From an uncultured bacterium (GTDB taxonomy: Bacteria; Bacteroidota; Bacteroidia; Bacteroidales; Bacteroidaceae), in assembly GCA_905215655.1 (NCBI GenBank), contig CAJMQT010000041.1, forward strand, positions 1 through 16,386: a DNA stretch of 16,386 bases, given 5' to 3'. The position numbers were made by a program, and so were the translations under genes. The number at the start of each line of letters is the position of its first letter. Position 1 is the first letter of the stretch. The notes under the pieces are model-generated. The model did not search any database. It saw only the letters and a program-made list of their open reading frames with translations, and was not told the origin of the DNA. Shown one piece after another: positions 14,248 through 16,386 of this stretch.

Positions 14248-16011
14248 TCAACGCCTTGCTCTTGATGAGCCGGTTGTCGTCTTGCGTTTTGCGGGCGATG
14301 TTGCTGTCGGCGTTCCGGCTTTCAGTAGCCAGCCTTTCGCACCCTTTACCGCCGTGGGGCGTGTCGTGGTATATGGCATTATGTTCTGAGCCTCCCAACA
14401 TTCGCCGTCAATGGTATAAAGGATTGCTGCCTTCTTACCGTCGAAAGTCATATAAACGATTGCGTTTTCGGCGTCAAGCACCTTTACGGGAGCGAGCATA
14501 TCGCCGGTATAAAGCATGCCAAAAATAGAGATTGTACCGTCTTCAAAGATATACTTTTCAAGCGCCCAACCGTAATAAGTCTTGTTCTCGTAGGTAACGC
14601 AACACTTTACATACTTGCGTGAACCGATGTTCATCACCGCTGCGTCGGGTGTTTTCTTCCATTTTCCGCCCATATATTCGGCACAACCGAGGTCTGTTCC
14701 ACCCAGCAGATAACGGTTCATTCTATATTGGTCGTTTAAGATCATCGGCTTGCCGGCGTTGATTAATCGTGAGCCTTCTTGCAGGAAGACATCATTACCG
14801 CTAACATCCATCTTGGCGGAGTTGGCATCGATACGGATATTATTCCGCTCGGCGTCAAGCTCGGGAATGTCAGAACCGAAGTCGGCGGCGCAGTAGTTCA
14901 TCACCGGCTTATTGCCTTTCTCGCTGTAAAACGGGCTTTGATTGCCAAGAAATACGCTGTTGATGAACTGCATGCCGATACGTGCTTGGTCGGCAGGCTC
15001 CATGTTGTAATAAATCACGGCGTTTGCGTTGTTGTAAAACGTGCAGTTCAGGAACGTGCTTTGTCGTCTGGTAACCTCGATACAGCCTTTATGCTGATGG
15101 TTTCTATTAGCGTTCTTATCGTTCACATCTGAATAATTCTTTGAGATGAGACAGTTTCGCATCAATACGGGAGAGCGCGTTGTCAGTACGGAAGAGTATT
15201 GCGACTTTGTCGTTGCATTCTTACAAAACGCACATTGGTCGAATATTGCGGCATAGTCATCGGTCAAATCCGTTACAAGAACTGCACCCGAAACAATATT
15301 ATCCTTAAAAGTGCAATGTTTGACGAGAGCGCCTTCACAATTATTAATTTCAAGTGCAGTACTCTTATTATTTTCAAAATAGCAGTCTTCAATCTTCACC
15401 GACAGTCCGCTGACGGCAAGCCCCATGCCATTTTCAAAGTTACAATCTTTTATTACCAGGGCAGGGCGCTGATAGGCGCTGCCGTATTTTTGGAAAACGG
15501 CAGTTGCGGCATTAACGCCCAGCATATACGTCGTGCCGTCGGAAAGTGTCATATCGATAAGCGAAGCATTGCTGTAATAAACATTGCAGCCGGATATTGC
15601 ACCGTCGAGATAACCCACCGTCTGATTACCTACGCGGCTGCCTTTAAAGTCGATGTTTATGACAAAACCACCGTTAAGATTGAGGTCGCCGGTTATCACC
15701 GACTTCTGTTCCAAGTTCTCTGCCTTCGTGGAGCCGCCACCGTAGATTGACACACAGCCATACTTTCGGCGTGCGTTGGCATTATCGTATTTAGGCAGAT
15801 TGTATGTGCCTGGCGCGAGATAGACAGTCAAGCCATCGACTTGTGTAGATAGTTTCAGCACGGCATACAGGTTTCCCGACGGATTTTCCTTCGTCAGTCC
15901 GTCACCCATGCCGCCTTCTGCGACGTACCGAGTAATATTGATTGCATTAACTGAAAGACCGGAATACATGGCAAAGACAAAGAGCCATATTAAGATAATC
16001 TTGTTTTTCAT
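14248..16011 (-). CDS. Secreted right-handed beta-helix repeat protein
   Basis: 587 residues. Signal peptide MKNKIILIWLFVFAMYSGLS then VNA (cleavage near 23). 'TRYVAEGGMGDGLTKENPSG' near the new N-terminus is the usual opening of Bacteroidetes parallel beta-helix proteins. Residues about 100-400 hold the helix rungs ('VIKDCNFENGMGLAVSG', 'VKIEDCYFENNKSTALEINN', 'ALVKHCTFKDNIVSGAVLVT', 'MRNCLISKNYS', 'FLNCTFYNNANA'). It should be at the cell surface; a polysaccharide-binding or lyase role is possible, but I see no catalytic set. No T9SS tail is seen. The last 21 residues are unusually basic and low in complexity (TPTATSPAKRKTTTGSSRARR). Reading the alternative frame gives 'SNIARKTQDDNRLIKSKALS' then LRIDVE and a stop at 14225, which looks more like protein, so a frameshift near 14300-14345 is possible. 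Confidence 0.85.
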   Translation of the reverse strand: MKNKIILIWLFVFAMYSGLSVNAINITRYVAEGGMGDGLTKENPSGNLYAVLKLSTQVDGLTVYLAPGTYNLPKYDNANARRKYGCVSIYGGGSTKAENLEQKSVITGDLNLNGGFVINIDFKGSRVGNQTVGYLDGAISGCNVYYSNASLIDMTLSDGTTYMLGVNAATAVFQKYGSAYQRPALVIKDCNFENGMGLAVSGLSVKIEDCYFENNKSTALEINNCEGALVKHCTFKDNIVSGAVLVTDLTDDYAAIFDQCAFCKNATTKSQYSSVLTTRSPVLMRNCLISKNYSDVNDKNANRNHQHKGCIEVTRRQSTFLNCTFYNNANAVIYYNMEPADQARIGMQFINSVFLGNQSPFYSEKGNKPVMNYCAADFGSDIPELDAERNNIRIDANSAKMDVSGNDVFLQEGSRLINAGKPMILNDQYRMNRYLLGGTDLGCAEYMGGKWKKTPDAAVMNIGSRKYVKCCVTYENKTYYGWALEKYIFEDGTISIFGMLYTGDMLAPVKVLDAENAIVYMTFDGKKAAILYTIDGECWEAQNIMPYTTTRPTAVKGAKGWLLKAGTPTATSPAKRKTTTGSSRARR

Positions 16012-16041
16012 TTCATGTAAATAGATTGATTAAAGAATATG

Positions 16042-16073
16042 CAAATATAGTAAAAGGTGAGCGAAAAGGCAAA
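16042..16073 (-). promoter_or_regulatory. Bacteroidetes-type promoter for the beta-helix gene
   Basis: On the minus strand, TTTG (16073 to 16070), 20 bases, then TATATTTG (16049 to 16042): a perfect consensus. The leader before the ATG at 16011 would be about 25 bases. A second TATATTTG lies at 16116 to 16109 on the same strand, without a matching -33. Confidence 0.8.
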
Positions 16074-16268
16074 CTTGTTTGAGCTTTTCCCATCGTATCT
16101 TCGCAACGCAAATATACAAAAAAGGTAAAAAAACGAGCGTGCATGTATATTTCCCAACCGGATCATATCTTCACATGGCGTAAAATAGCGAGATGTGAGT
16201 GTTATTCGAAAGAAAAGGATGTCTGACGCGAATATACTTGCTTATCTACCTTATTTAAAGCAATTTGC

Positions 16269-16371
16269 AAAAGCATGTCTTTTGCATTGTAAAAGATAAG
16301 CTTTTGCCGTGTAAAATGCCGCCTTTTATAAAGTAAAATGCCGTCTTTTGGAAAACTGAATGCTTTTAACC
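16269..16371. repeat. 22-bp-period array of A-tract/T-tract units, cluster 3
   Basis: Units begin at 16269, 16291, 16313, 16335 and 16357, exactly 22 bases apart. Cores are AAAAGCATGTCTTTT, AAAAGATAAGCTTTT, AAAATGCCGCCTTTT, AAAATGCCGTCTTTT and a decayed fifth. The central seven bases have diverged from clusters 1 and 2, while the AAAA and TTTT edges and the spacing are kept. The stretch 16117-16268 before it shows no gene. Confidence 0.8.
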
Positions 16372-16386
16372 TGCATTATTCATAGG

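Noticed and set aside
15199..15750. 183-codon plus-strand ORF opposite the beta-helix gene
   Set aside because: The minus frame has a signal peptide, beta-helix rungs and a consensus promoter; the plus ORF shows no recognisable domain or promoter.

Overview
The window looks like a chromosomal piece from a Bacteroidales bacterium, most likely a Prevotella or close relative. The evidence is indirect. At least seven promoters match the Bacteroidetes vegetative pattern (TTTG, about 20 bases, then TAnnTTTG). Most genes lack a strong Shine-Dalgarno sequence. Several proteins have forms typical of that order: a glutamate dehydrogenase with a Bacteroides-like N-terminus, a PEP-synthase-like protein that begins with a receiver domain, and a very large secreted protein whose last residues resemble a type IX secretion (T9SS) sorting tail. 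No rRNA, tRNA, CRISPR array, transposase or phage gene was seen.

Layout, left to right. (1) 1-346, minus strand: 5' part of a PEP-synthase-like gene, with its own promoter and a possible 17-codon upstream ORF. (2) 347-1035: a divergent intergenic region with an octamer repeat and the first of three 22-bp-period arrays. (3) 1036-2316: an O-acetylhomoserine sulfhydrylase (metY type), closed by a long hairpin terminator. (4) 2727-7532: a 1529-residue secreted surface protein followed at once by a 65-residue protein of the short 'YIKP...LLAGS' kind; these two look like one operon. (5) 7572-7652: the second 22-bp array. (6) 7877-9678: glutamate dehydrogenase (gdhA) and a small RlpA-like double-psi beta-barrel protein. 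(7) 9678-9824: a perfect 53-bp inverted repeat between convergent genes. (8) 9839-11439, minus: an ilvA-ridA operon. (9) 11581-12426, minus: a glycine-zipper lipoprotein. (10) 12534-12672: heptamer repeats and a hairpin. (11) 12720-14078: an M20 metallopeptidase, closed by a 23-bp bidirectional terminator. (12) 14248-16011, minus: a secreted beta-helix protein whose 3' end may be frameshifted. (13) 16269-16371: the third 22-bp array.

How the genes work together. Much of the window is amino-acid and nitrogen metabolism: sulfur assimilation into homocysteine (metY), ammonia assimilation (gdhA), threonine deamination (ilvA), removal of the reactive enamine/imine that IlvA releases (ridA), and dipeptide breakdown (M20 peptidase). 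The rest is cell-envelope and secreted protein. The ilvA-ridA pair is the clearest functional link.

The most unusual non-coding feature is the set of three arrays built as AAAA-N7-TTTT-N7. This puts an A- or T-tract every 11 bp, near one helical turn, so the arrays may be intrinsically curved DNA. A second repeat family, of short octamers and heptamers, appears in three other intergenic spots, once as a perfect 53-bp palindrome.
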